Below, in pieces: positions 61,101-64,000 of a DNA stretch of 64,000 bases. Under the pieces are notes generated by a model. It made no database searches. It was not told the origin of the DNA and saw nothing but the letters and a program-made list of their open reading frames with translations. Numbering within the stretch: position 1 is the stretch's first letter; each line of letters opens with the position of its first letter. The translations under genes and the position numbers were made by a program. Origin of the DNA: Siphonodentalium dalli (taxonomy: Eukaryota > Mollusca > Scaphopoda > Gadilida > Siphonodentaliidae); the NCBI GenBank assembly GCA_032622095.1, contig CP136062.1, positions 223,584,578 through 223,648,577 on the forward strand. Direction: 5' to 3'.

Positions 61101-62755
61101 TCATTAAATTCACCCACAGGGGACCTCATTCTGCAAATGACAGGCACACTAAACTCAGGCTTGTAACACTGAGGCCAATTTTGAAATGAAATAGAATAAT
61201 ATCATACCTTGTCTAAGACAAAGCGTCGTCCAAATGTCCGGCACAGGACGTAGAAATATTTACAGAATGCACTAACAATCTTAGGAATGGATAGACCGGC
61301 TCCCATTATCACGTCAAGAAGCCGCGGAATACTGAAAGTAGAAACGATATAAAATGGATAGACCGGCTCCCATTATCACGTCAAGAAGCCGCGGAATACT
61401 GAAAGTAGAAACGATATAAAATGGATAGACCGGCTCCCATTATCACGTCAAGACGCGGAATACTGAAAGTAGAAACGATATAAAATGGATAGACCGGCTC
61501 CCATTATCACATCAAGAAGCCACGGAATACTGAAAGTAGAAACAACAATATAAAACGTTCAAACCTGCAAATAGTATGTCTGTCATTTGCAGAATGAGGT
61601 CCCCAGACAGCTGCCCCAGAGGGTAAATTTGGTTATGCTAGCCTGCCAATCAGAATAGCATCACTAAATCCACCCTCTATGGACCTCATTCTGCAAATGA
61701 TAGACACACTATTTGCAGACTTGAAAACGTTGCTCATATTTCGCTATTGGGTATGTGGATAAACTATCAGTTCATGGGCCATATATGTATGAATGTAGTC
61801 AGCACAAAACTACTTCAGTGCTATGCATAAACACTCATTTATTACATTGTGCTATTAGTATATGACATAGTATTTACCTATAATGTTATAATGCCCCTGA
61901 CTATTCACAATTGTTATTGTTGTCTAAATTGACACTGCTCCAATATAACATGTGATCCTAAGTTTCCTCCAATGCCTTTCACTCGTTCTGGAGTTACAAT
62001 TAGTACACCAGATTATGATGATCAGCTAGTCATTTTATTCAATGTAGTCATCTACTTAATGTTCTATGTCACTATATGCATGCATGATAGTCAATCTTCA
62101 CAGATTACACAGAGATATGTTAACCCTTCCATGAAGGGAGCTTCCTGAAATTTTGCGAAAACCCTGTGCCAATGCATTCTCTTATATATGCGAGTCTCCC
62201 ATAGGGAGCCTCGCATATATAAGAGAATAAATTGACCTAACAATATTTACCTTGACCTTGTATGCCAGTGTATTCTCTTATATATGTGAGGCTCCCTATG
62301 GGTGACTCGTATATATATAAGAGAATGCACTGGCACAGGATCTTTAATGCTGCACCAGCAAGAGTTCATGTATTTTGCAATTAAAATACAACATGTTTTT
62401 TACTTTTTGGTAATAATATAAAAAATTTAAATAAAACGTGCAATGCGGGCCAATTATTTTGATGTCCGAGACTCAAATAATATTTGTTATTTGGCCTTAC
62501 GATATGGTGGGACAATGCACAGGAGAGACTTTTGACTCCAAAAATGAAATGCAATTAATTTGGGCCTAAATATCAGAGTTTGGGAAACCGATACTTACAA
62601 ATTATTGACAACCCAGCTGAAGTTCTCCCATGGTTCATACCATTCTTGTGATATGTGGTCCTCAAAGAGGTAGACCAGCCTATAAACCTCAGCCTGACTG
62701 CCAAGTATCACAGCAAGATCCAAAAGTGGAGATATATTACATGGAATGTGAGATA
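35841..62755 (-). CDS. RELCH: RELCH orthologue, nine exons of the C-terminal HEAT region (gene extends beyond window)
   Basis: RELCH binds RAB11 on recycling endosomes and, in vertebrate cells, works with OSBP in tethering to the trans-Golgi network and cholesterol transfer. Nine exons (window numbers 1-9, right to left: 62599-62755, 61208-61331, 60497-60545, 57439-57524, 55553-55659, 54968-55067, 50319-50401, 46514-46577, 35841-35979) join to 302 open codons with matching phases. From memory of the human protein, matching stretches in the same order are WVVN..PRLL/WVVNQLLPQLI, RTFGRRF/RTFGKIF, VKPKFLEIL/VKPQFQEIL, PVYAAGVL/PIYATGVL, VVHTSANVRTAAARMFE/VVHTSALVRCTAARMFE, VPALVTL/APALVTL and RVGPNAEP/RVGPNAEP. 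The LisH domain, coiled coil and start are off the right edge; the last C-terminal exons are not found. All introns inspected have GT donors and AG acceptors. Confidence 0.93.
36222..36652. mobile_element. Double-hairpin MITE, family F
   Basis: Ends TGTGACCCGCCATATCAAAT / ATTTGACATGGCGGGTCACA. The left 67-bp palindrome is intact, and the right palindrome is shortened to CCAATGCATTCTCTTATATA plus mirror without the GTCGAC centre. An insertion around 36400-36490 includes CATATATAGAAACATATAG. Lies in RELCH intron 8. Confidence 0.8.
36653..37009. other. Intron 8 sequence, no gene
   Basis: A possible dispersed repeat end at 36900-36955 (GACAGACAGATCCTACTTTT, TATATATATAGAT) recurs at 37640-37682 (CAGACAGACCCTACTCTTTT, TATATATATAGAT). 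Otherwise unassigned. Confidence 0.45.
37010..37430. repeat. 124-bp tandem repeat, three copies
   Basis: GGTTCATATTGGACTTATT recurs at about 37017, 37142, 37266 and 37409. The unit includes TTATACCCATTATTCAGTTG and GTGTACATCTGGTCTAC. The last unit has an internal duplication of ACGGGCCAAAGTGAAAAC. Confidence 0.9.
37431..38275. other. Unassigned intron DNA with a long C run
   Basis: A run of about 32 C lies at 38007-38038; length there is likely unreliable. An 80-codon plus frame at 37725 is unassigned and antisense to RELCH. Confidence 0.45.
38276..38880. repeat. Degenerate repeat with ACAAATCTGAA / GTCACC words
   Basis: Monomers with TTGACC, CCATTTGAA, AAATCTGAAT and GTCACCCAAGGA-C blocks, spaced about 110-160 bp. 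Same family as 40310-41090 and 19620-20160. Non-coding. Confidence 0.6.
38980..39098. mobile_element. Decayed family B MITE fragment
   Basis: CCAGTGTATTCTCTTGTATA, GGGAGGCTTCCCATGGGAGC and the end GGTCATGAAATGGTTAA remain. Confidence 0.6.
39530..39970. mobile_element. Composite two-hairpin MITE, family E
   Basis: Hairpins at 39563-39652 and 39853-39945 flank a core containing CACCTCAATTATGCATTTTA. Outer ends carry AGTGTCTGACATTTGC / GCAAATGCCAGACACACT. Confidence 0.8.
40240..41105. repeat. Tandem degenerate repeat ending in GGAC tract
   Basis: At least four monomers with TTATGGCCCTGG, TTGACCCAGTGACCTCATTT, GAACAAATCTGAA and CACC-AAGG-CC blocks. It ends with GGACAGACGGACGCGCGGAC and ACTATAGCTCCACCGGAGAC, a short tail hairpin (CTCC..GGAG). 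Same architecture as the pearl/HINE-like elements. Confidence 0.65.
41418..41476. repeat. 14-bp tandem repeat, four copies
   Basis: Unit AATATCCTAAGTGT, perfect in all but the outer copies. Confidence 0.88.
41521..41909. mobile_element. TTAA-flanked double-hairpin MITE, family A
   Basis: TTAA at 41517-41520 and 41910-41913. Same orientation as the 30833 copy. The second palindrome has lost part of its centre (GTCGACCTATCGACTCGC). Lies in RELCH intron 8. Confidence 0.88.
41938..42064. mobile_element. Short family B MITE derivative
   Basis: TTAA on both sides (41934-41937, 42065-42068), CCCTTTCATGACGGGAGACG at the left, one hairpin, then an abrupt right end GAAAGGG. An internal deletion product. 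Confidence 0.72.
42115..42325. mobile_element. Family B MITE copy with decayed right end
   Basis: Contains ATGACTGGAGCTTCCTGAAA, hairpin 1 (CTCTTATATTTGCGAGTCTC and mirror), the spacer ACAAGGACAAGGTAAATATT, and a damaged hairpin 2. Confidence 0.7.
42546..46541 (-). repeat. Interstitial telomeric array interleaved with an amplified RELCH exon 8/donor fragment
   Basis: About 56 copies (counted by eye) of a 39-bp fragment. On the RELCH (minus) strand each copy is TATTATAGAGAACATCGCTC, TAAGAGAG, then the donor GTGAGATATTG. Copies are separated by about 2 to 9 TTAGGG repeats (CCCTAA on plus). The leftmost copy continues into intron sequence (CAATTGGTG at 42536-42544), the rightmost into the rest of exon 8 (46542-46577). 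Fragment copies are almost identical; rare variants include GAGAGATG (45625), CATTATC (44069) and ACGCTAACC (45883). Internal position with unique flanks rules out a chromosome end. Confidence 0.97.
46514..46577 (-). CDS. RELCH: RELCH exon 8 of window
   Basis: 64 nt: one base completing ATA, then SVRIATIPALGTIIENIALRE. Human has SVRIATIPAFGTIMETVIQRE. Acceptor TTATTTCAG, donor GAG|GTGAGAT. The last 28 nt of this exon and the first 11 nt of the intron are the unit amplified about 56 times with telomeric repeats at 42546-46541. This is the only copy attached to the full exon. Confidence 0.96.
46707..46887. mobile_element. Family B MITE, internally deleted
   Basis: Begins after TTAA with CCCTTCCATGACTGGAAATT and ends CACCATGAAAGGG-TTAA. 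Hairpin 1 is complete, hairpin 2 only its right arm. Lies in RELCH intron 7. Confidence 0.75.
46888..47484. other. Intron 7 sequence, no gene
   Basis: AT-rich and unassigned. The 77-codon minus-strand frame at 46971-47204 is in the RELCH sense but matches no part of the protein. Confidence 0.4.
47489..47653. mobile_element. TTAA-flanked foldback MITE, family C
   Basis: TTAA at 47485-47488 and 47654-47657. Ends CCCTTTCAGTGCCAAGTCC / GTTGGCACTCAATGGG. The interior is a palindrome with arms TTATTGATTATAATAATGTG and centre AAAGAGCTCTTT. A truncated second copy is at 47916-48021. Confidence 0.82.
47658..48022. mobile_element. Dispersed repeat fragment joined to half a family C MITE
   Basis: 47665-47880 matches 11801-12010. 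At 47916 the sequence switches to the right half of family C (AGAGCTCTTTCCATCAATGT), ending GGCACTGAAAGGG-TTAA. Confidence 0.7.
48104..48345. repeat. Dispersed repeat with palindromic end
   Basis: Same family as 29985-30178 and 1425-1560: AAAAAGTGTACATCGGAATG, then a palindrome built on AGATAACAAGTTCACCAAAT / GTTGAACTTATTATCTGAAC. Confidence 0.65.
48494..48885. mobile_element. Double-hairpin MITE, family A
   Basis: TTAA at 48490-48493; the right flank is TTAT, one base off. Ends CCCTTTACCCAACA / TGTTGGGTAAAGGG. Both palindromes are intact. Confidence 0.86.
49085..49530. mobile_element. Composite two-hairpin MITE, family E
   Basis: Hairpins at 49118-49218 and 49413-49508 surround a core with ACATTGTTTTTAGTTACTTT. 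Outer ends AAATAGTGTGTCATTTGCAG / CTGCAAATGACAGACACACT. Confidence 0.82.
49551..50000. repeat. 28-bp minisatellite, about 16 copies
   Basis: Unit GAGAGGACCATCCTAGAGGG plus CTACTTGG. The first unit is the element's own terminal repeat (CAGGGACCAGCCTAGAGGG), so the array grew from the transposon end. Confidence 0.92.
49551..50298. mobile_element. hAT-like element with amplified terminus
   Basis: Inverted ends CAGGGACCAGCCTAGA and CTAGGCTGGTCCCTG. Flanking octamers ACTCTGGT (49543) and ATTCTGAT (50299) agree at 6 of 8 positions, as for an aged 8-bp duplication. The left 450 bp is a tandem array of the terminal sequence itself. No transposase. Confidence 0.72.
50319..50401 (-). CDS. RELCH: RELCH exon 7 of window
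   Basis: 83 nt: ILVKGVSDLLVSTRVVPALV then TLGNDPE and AT of a split codon. Human has LLLRGMSEALVDKRVAPALV-TLSSDPE. Acceptor CCATTGCAG, donor AAAT|GTAAGAA. A hAT-like element ends at 50298, so its target duplication begins about 20 nt from this exon. Confidence 0.95.
50402..51494. other. RELCH intron 6, unassigned part
   Basis: No further exon. Overlapping plus-strand frames at 51290-51517 are antisense to RELCH and match nothing known to me. Confidence 0.4.
51495..51835. mobile_element. Truncated composite MITE, family E
   Basis: Left hairpin reduced to CAGAGGGTGAAGCATCACTA plus right arm; the core contains CCCCAAATTGGCAGATGACA; right hairpin at 51719-51812. Confidence 0.75.
51910..54340. 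repeat. 32-bp satellite, about 76 copies, with higher-order structure
   Basis: Unit TTGCCGATGACAGGGTATAC then CTATGTTATTAG. Variants (GTGTTTTTGCCG, TTATTATTAG, TTGTCGATG, TTCCCGATG) occur in the same order about 745 bp apart, so a block of about 23 units was duplicated. Lies in RELCH intron 6. Confidence 0.95.
54968..55067 (-). CDS. RELCH: RELCH exon 6 of window
   Basis: 100 nt: QDVNYHDLLLGVLWDAVVHT followed by SANVRTAAARMFE, nearly collinear with human NPAYHELLLTVLWYGVVHT-SALVRCTAARMFE. This is a HEAT-repeat helix pair. Acceptor TTTGTTTGCAG, donor GAA|GTAAGTT. Confidence 0.96.
55068..55552. other. RELCH intron 5, no repeats recognised
   Basis: AT-rich with a short AAT microsatellite near 55167. 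No transposon ends seen. Confidence 0.5.
55553..55659 (-). CDS. RELCH: RELCH exon 5 of window
   Basis: 107 nt: DEDKKHLAQFLENTLATLS, then LDSLYAAFIEL and AG of a split serine codon. Human has EEDRKLLVGFLEDVMTLLS and LDSLKASFVEL. Acceptor AATTTTAG, donor GAG|GTCTGTA. Confidence 0.94.
56040..56480. mobile_element. Composite two-hairpin MITE, family E
   Basis: Ends GCCTGAATATAATGTGTCTG and CAGACACACTATAATCAGGC are inverted repeats. Hairpins at 56067-56157 and 56360-56452; core with CCCTTCTGTGAAGTTTCTAT. The best-preserved copy in the window. Lies in RELCH intron 4. Confidence 0.85.
56713..57185. repeat. ATC/GAT microsatellite with interruptions
   Basis: About 470 bp of (ATC)n with TTC, GTC and AAC interruptions; a 36-bp unit with CATCTTCATCAACAACATCC is repeated near 56757 and 56802. 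Open frames of poly-Ser, poly-Ile and poly-Met on both strands are artefacts. Confidence 0.95.
57439..57524 (-). CDS. RELCH: RELCH exon 4 of window
   Basis: 86 nt. With the G from exon 3 the junction codon is GAT. The peptide ends TSCVVPVYAAGVLCSFNT, matching human TKATVPIYATGVLTCYI. Acceptor GTGTTTCAG, donor ACC|GTGAGTT. Confidence 0.92.
57525..58360. other. RELCH intron 3, left part
   Basis: AT-rich. The words TACAATCCGGTTC (57599) and AACCGGATTGTATTGATTG (58313) are inverted, so 57560-58335 may be a decayed terminal-inverted-repeat element; boundaries uncertain. Confidence 0.45.
58340..58480. repeat. 42-bp tandem repeat, three copies
   Basis: Unit with CAACAATGCAGTTTTACTGG and GACATAA-GAGCTG-GAAA. 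Confidence 0.82.
58620..59995. mobile_element. 161-bp tandem monomers, GGAC tract and tail (pearl/HINE-like)
   Basis: Eight monomers, starting near 58654, 58813, 58974, 59135, 59296, 59456, 59631 and 59806. Each contains ATACTGGTCATGTGAACTCA, ATTTGTGGAAATGAGCCCTG and CCGGCCGGACCTGG. The last leads into GACAGACGGACGGACAGACG and a tail hairpin (TATCCCC / GGGGATA) at 59953-59988. Minus-strand open frames are artefacts. Confidence 0.82.
60070..60242. repeat. 27-bp minisatellite, six copies
   Basis: Unit AACTGGCCAGCCGATGTATA plus TTATGTA, containing the palindrome CTGGCCAG. Confidence 0.92.
60497..60545 (-). CDS. RELCH: RELCH exon 3 of window
   Basis: 49 nt encoding VKPKFLEILYIPDEEL plus one base. 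It matches human VKPQFQEILRLSEENI. Acceptor GGTTTTTCAG, donor CTAG|GTATGAT. Too short to see without its neighbours; the phase joins exon 2 (0) and exon 4 (1). Confidence 0.9.
60717..60812. mobile_element. Truncated family B MITE
   Basis: TTAACCTGTTCATGATGGGA start, then half of hairpin 1 to ATATGGAGCCTC, then unrelated sequence. Confidence 0.65.
61050..61165. mobile_element. Family E hairpin fragment beside exon 2
   Basis: AGAGGGTGAATTTGGTGATG through GGGGACCTCATTCTGCAAAT and GACAGGCACACTAAACTCAG. It ends about 45 nt from RELCH exon 2's donor. Confidence 0.7.
61208..61331 (-). CDS. RELCH: RELCH exon 2 of window
   Basis: 124 nt, 41 complete codons, with peptide IPRLLDVIMGAGLSIPK..FCKYFYVLCRTFGRRFVLDK. 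FCKYFYVLCRTFG aligns with human FSRFFWRLCRTFG. Donor AAG|GTATGAT, acceptor CTACTTTCAG. The first 45 nt plus 22 nt of intron recur three more times upstream (61354-61550). Only this innermost acceptor leads into a full exon without extra sequence. Confidence 0.93.
61287..61550 (-). repeat. Fourfold tandem repeat of the RELCH exon 2 acceptor edge
   Basis: Units starting at 61287, 61354, 61421 and 61485 (periods 67, 67, 64). On the minus strand each unit is 22 nt of intron ending in CTACTTTCAG and the first 45 nt of exon 2 (42 in the third). Only the 61287 unit continues into the rest of the exon. The farthest copy has the most changes. Confidence 0.95.
61565..61725. mobile_element. Single-hairpin family E MITE
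   Basis: Ends CAAATAGTATGTCTGTCATT / ATGATAGACACACTATTTGC. One hairpin, with CAGACAGCTGCC inserted in the left arm. Lies just upstream of the repeated exon 2 edge. Confidence 0.75.
61726..62119. other. RELCH intron 1, unassigned part
   Basis: AT-rich, no repeat structure or exon recognised. Confidence 0.45.
62124..62352. mobile_element. TTAA-adjacent double-hairpin MITE, family B
   Basis: Left end CCCTTCCATGAAGGGAGCTT after TTAA, hairpins around CTCCCATAGGGAG and CTCCCTATGGGTGAC, right end decayed at TGCTGCACCAGCAAGAG. Confidence 0.78.
62599..62755 (-). CDS. RELCH: RELCH exon 1 of window
   Basis: 157 nt: two bases finishing a split codon, 51 codons, then TT of the next split codon. The peptide contains NISPLLDLAVILGSQ and ENFSWVVNN, matching human RELCH SPLQDVSTIIGS and WVVNQ. 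Donor TT|GTAAGTA. Acceptor TTCTGTTGTAG at 62756. That acceptor edge is repeated at 62793 and, cut, at 62834; using the 62793 acceptor would add 38 nt and shift the frame, so I chose the inner one. Confidence 0.88.
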
Positions 62756-62834
62756 CTACAACAGAAGAGAAATATTACATGGAATGTGAGATACTACAAA
62801 AGAAGAGGAGATATATTACATGGAATGTGAGATA
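62719..62834 (-). repeat. Threefold tandem repeat of the RELCH exon 1 acceptor edge
   Basis: TTACATGGAATGTGAGATA (plus strand) ends at 62755, 62793 and 62834 (periods 38 and 41). On the minus strand the first two carry an intact acceptor, TTCTGTTGTAG and TCTTTTGTAG. In the third the CT of the acceptor is replaced by the start of the Tigger element. Confidence 0.9.
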
Positions 62835-64000
62835 CAGTCAATTTCAGTTAATTGCATATCGTTTAAATGCATATTTCGGCTATCTGCATAAAATATGCAT
62901 GCACCAAACCATTTTCTCATAAAAAGACTATTTTTTAATCGTTTATTTGCATAAGGGTCGGACTCTATTCCGTTTTTATGCATACGAAAATCGCCAAAAA
63001 TGTTGATGAGAAGGGGTAAAAAGTCACCTGATGGTGTCGAAATTATAGCAATTTGTAAAATTATTTACCTTGAAAAACGTTTTTTATGGGAAAACTTAAT
63101 GCGAAGTTGTTGAAGATGACCATCGCGAGAGCGAAGACGGCAATTTTCAATTTCATAACACACGTGGTTTTCTATCTCTTCTCAGTAACATGCTTCTGTT
63201 GGCACACATTTCCTGTATGTTTACATATTTATTTGTGAATTGTATGATTTATTAAAATTTGAATATTTATTTGGTTGTTTGTTGAGTTTGTAAACACCTG
63301 AAGTTCCAGTTGCAATTCTGAGAATTCAATGTGAAAGGAAGATTCCCGGGAATTCCCCAACAAGGAAGTGAACTAAACCGAAACCGAAACCGAAAGTGCT
63401 TTTCTATTTCTTCTAACATGCTTCTGTTCACAAACATTTCCTGTATGTTTCCTTATTTCTGTGTGAATTATATGAATTATTAAAGCTTGTATATTTGTTT
63501 TGTGTAAAAATAAAAACGATTGTAAACACTTGCAGTTAGAATTCCTAAAATCCTATTGAATGTGAAAGGACGCTTCCGCGAATTCTATCAATAAAGTGTC
63601 AAGGTCGCCGACACAAAAAGAAGGCCAACACAGTGATCTCTTTGTTTCTGAGCCGACAATAATTTAATGAATAGAAACATGTTTACATAGTGATGGCTTA
63701 TCATTCACTGAACAGCTGGTTGACATCACTGTTTCCCCAAGTTAGACACAAAGACTAAAACAACACTGTCTTTGTTTCTCATCCCGACACACATGGTGTC
63801 GTGTTTTTACAATGATTTCAACTCATTAGTGTAACAATGGTTCACTATGATTTATTGTCGGGTTTTATCAAAACATTTCTCAGTATAAAGGCTATTGGTT
63901 ATCATGTCTTCAAAACGAAAACGCAACGACCTTTCCTTAGCTGACAAGTACGAAGTGATTAAGCTTTTAGAGCAAAAATTCACACAGACAGAAATCGCAA
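62835..64000 (+). mobile_element. Tigger/pogo-type DNA transposon, 5' part
   Basis: Starts CAGTCAATTTCAGTTAATTG directly after TA (62833-62834), as expected for TA-targeting pogo/Tigger elements. A noncoding leader of about 1.07 kb precedes the transposase start at 63904. It includes an internal near-repeat: ACATGCTTCTGTT, CATTTCCTGTATGTTT and TGTGAATT words occur at 63188-63240 and again at 63415-63470. The right end is outside the window. Confidence 0.82.
63904..64000 (+). CDS. Tigger/pogo-like transposase, N-terminus (truncated by window end)
   Basis: Thirty-two codons: MSSKRKRNDLSLADKYEVIK, then LLEQKFTQTEIA. This is the start of the CENP-B-type N-terminal helix-turn-helix found in Tigger transposases and TIGD proteins (pattern KRK..LSL..KYEVIKLLE....Q.EIA). 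The DDE catalytic domain lies beyond the window, so activity cannot be judged. The ATG is the first in frame before the conserved KRKR. Opposite in orientation to RELCH, and just upstream of its exon 1 here. Confidence 0.85.
   Translation, partial: MSSKRKRNDLSLADKYEVIKLLEQKFTQTEIA

Noticed and set aside
1-64000. tRNA, rRNA or other structured RNA genes
   Set aside because: Many hairpins are visible, but all belong to MITE palindromes; no cloverleaf with A/B boxes or conserved rRNA segment was recognised by eye.

Overview
This is a repeat-dense piece of an animal nuclear genome. I infer a marine mollusc or other lophotrochozoan. The reasons are a metazoan gene with small exons and long introns, TTAGGG-type telomeric repeats, and many elements that combine tandem monomers of about 160 bp with GGACGGACGG tracts and a tail hairpin, an architecture described for bivalve and gastropod pearl/HINE-like elements. 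No species can be named from the sequence alone. Most long open frames here are artefacts of tandem repeats.

Gene content. One host gene is clear: nine minus-strand exons of RELCH (KIAA1468; RAB11-binding, LisH plus HEAT-repeat protein) between 62755 and 35841. They give 302 uninterrupted codons with matching splice phases and align in order with the C-terminal HEAT region of vertebrate RELCH. The 5' exons lie beyond the right edge. The last coding exons were not found; they lie further left or outside the window. At the right edge a Tigger/pogo-type DNA transposon starts at 62835 and its transposase begins at 63904.

Layout. 1-17.8 kb: minisatellites, TA- and TTAA-flanked foldback MITEs, and two hAT elements with perfect 8-bp target duplications. 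17.8-24.7 kb: a complete 6.9-kb CACTA-type element with long subterminal arrays of the palindromic word TTAATGGCCATTAA. 24.7-35.8 kb: more MITEs, minisatellites and a local inverted duplication. 35.8-62.8 kb: the RELCH exons, whose introns hold MITEs, a 2.4-kb 32-bp satellite, an ATC microsatellite, a 161-bp tandem block and a 4-kb interstitial telomeric array.

Main discovery. The telomeric array (42546-46541) is not plain TTAGGG. It alternates with about 56 copies of a 39-bp fragment consisting of the last 28 nt of RELCH exon 8 (window numbering) plus the first 11 nt of its intron, so the exon's 3' edge and splice donor have been amplified with telomeric DNA. Two other RELCH exons have splice-acceptor edges repeated in tandem (4 copies at exon 2, 3 at exon 1, the last one cut by the Tigger insertion). 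Other strong observations are a 67-bp palindrome cassette shared by three MITE families with unrelated termini, a MITE carrying a captured copy of its own flank in the state before a neighbouring insertion, and two TTAA elements sharing one TTAA.
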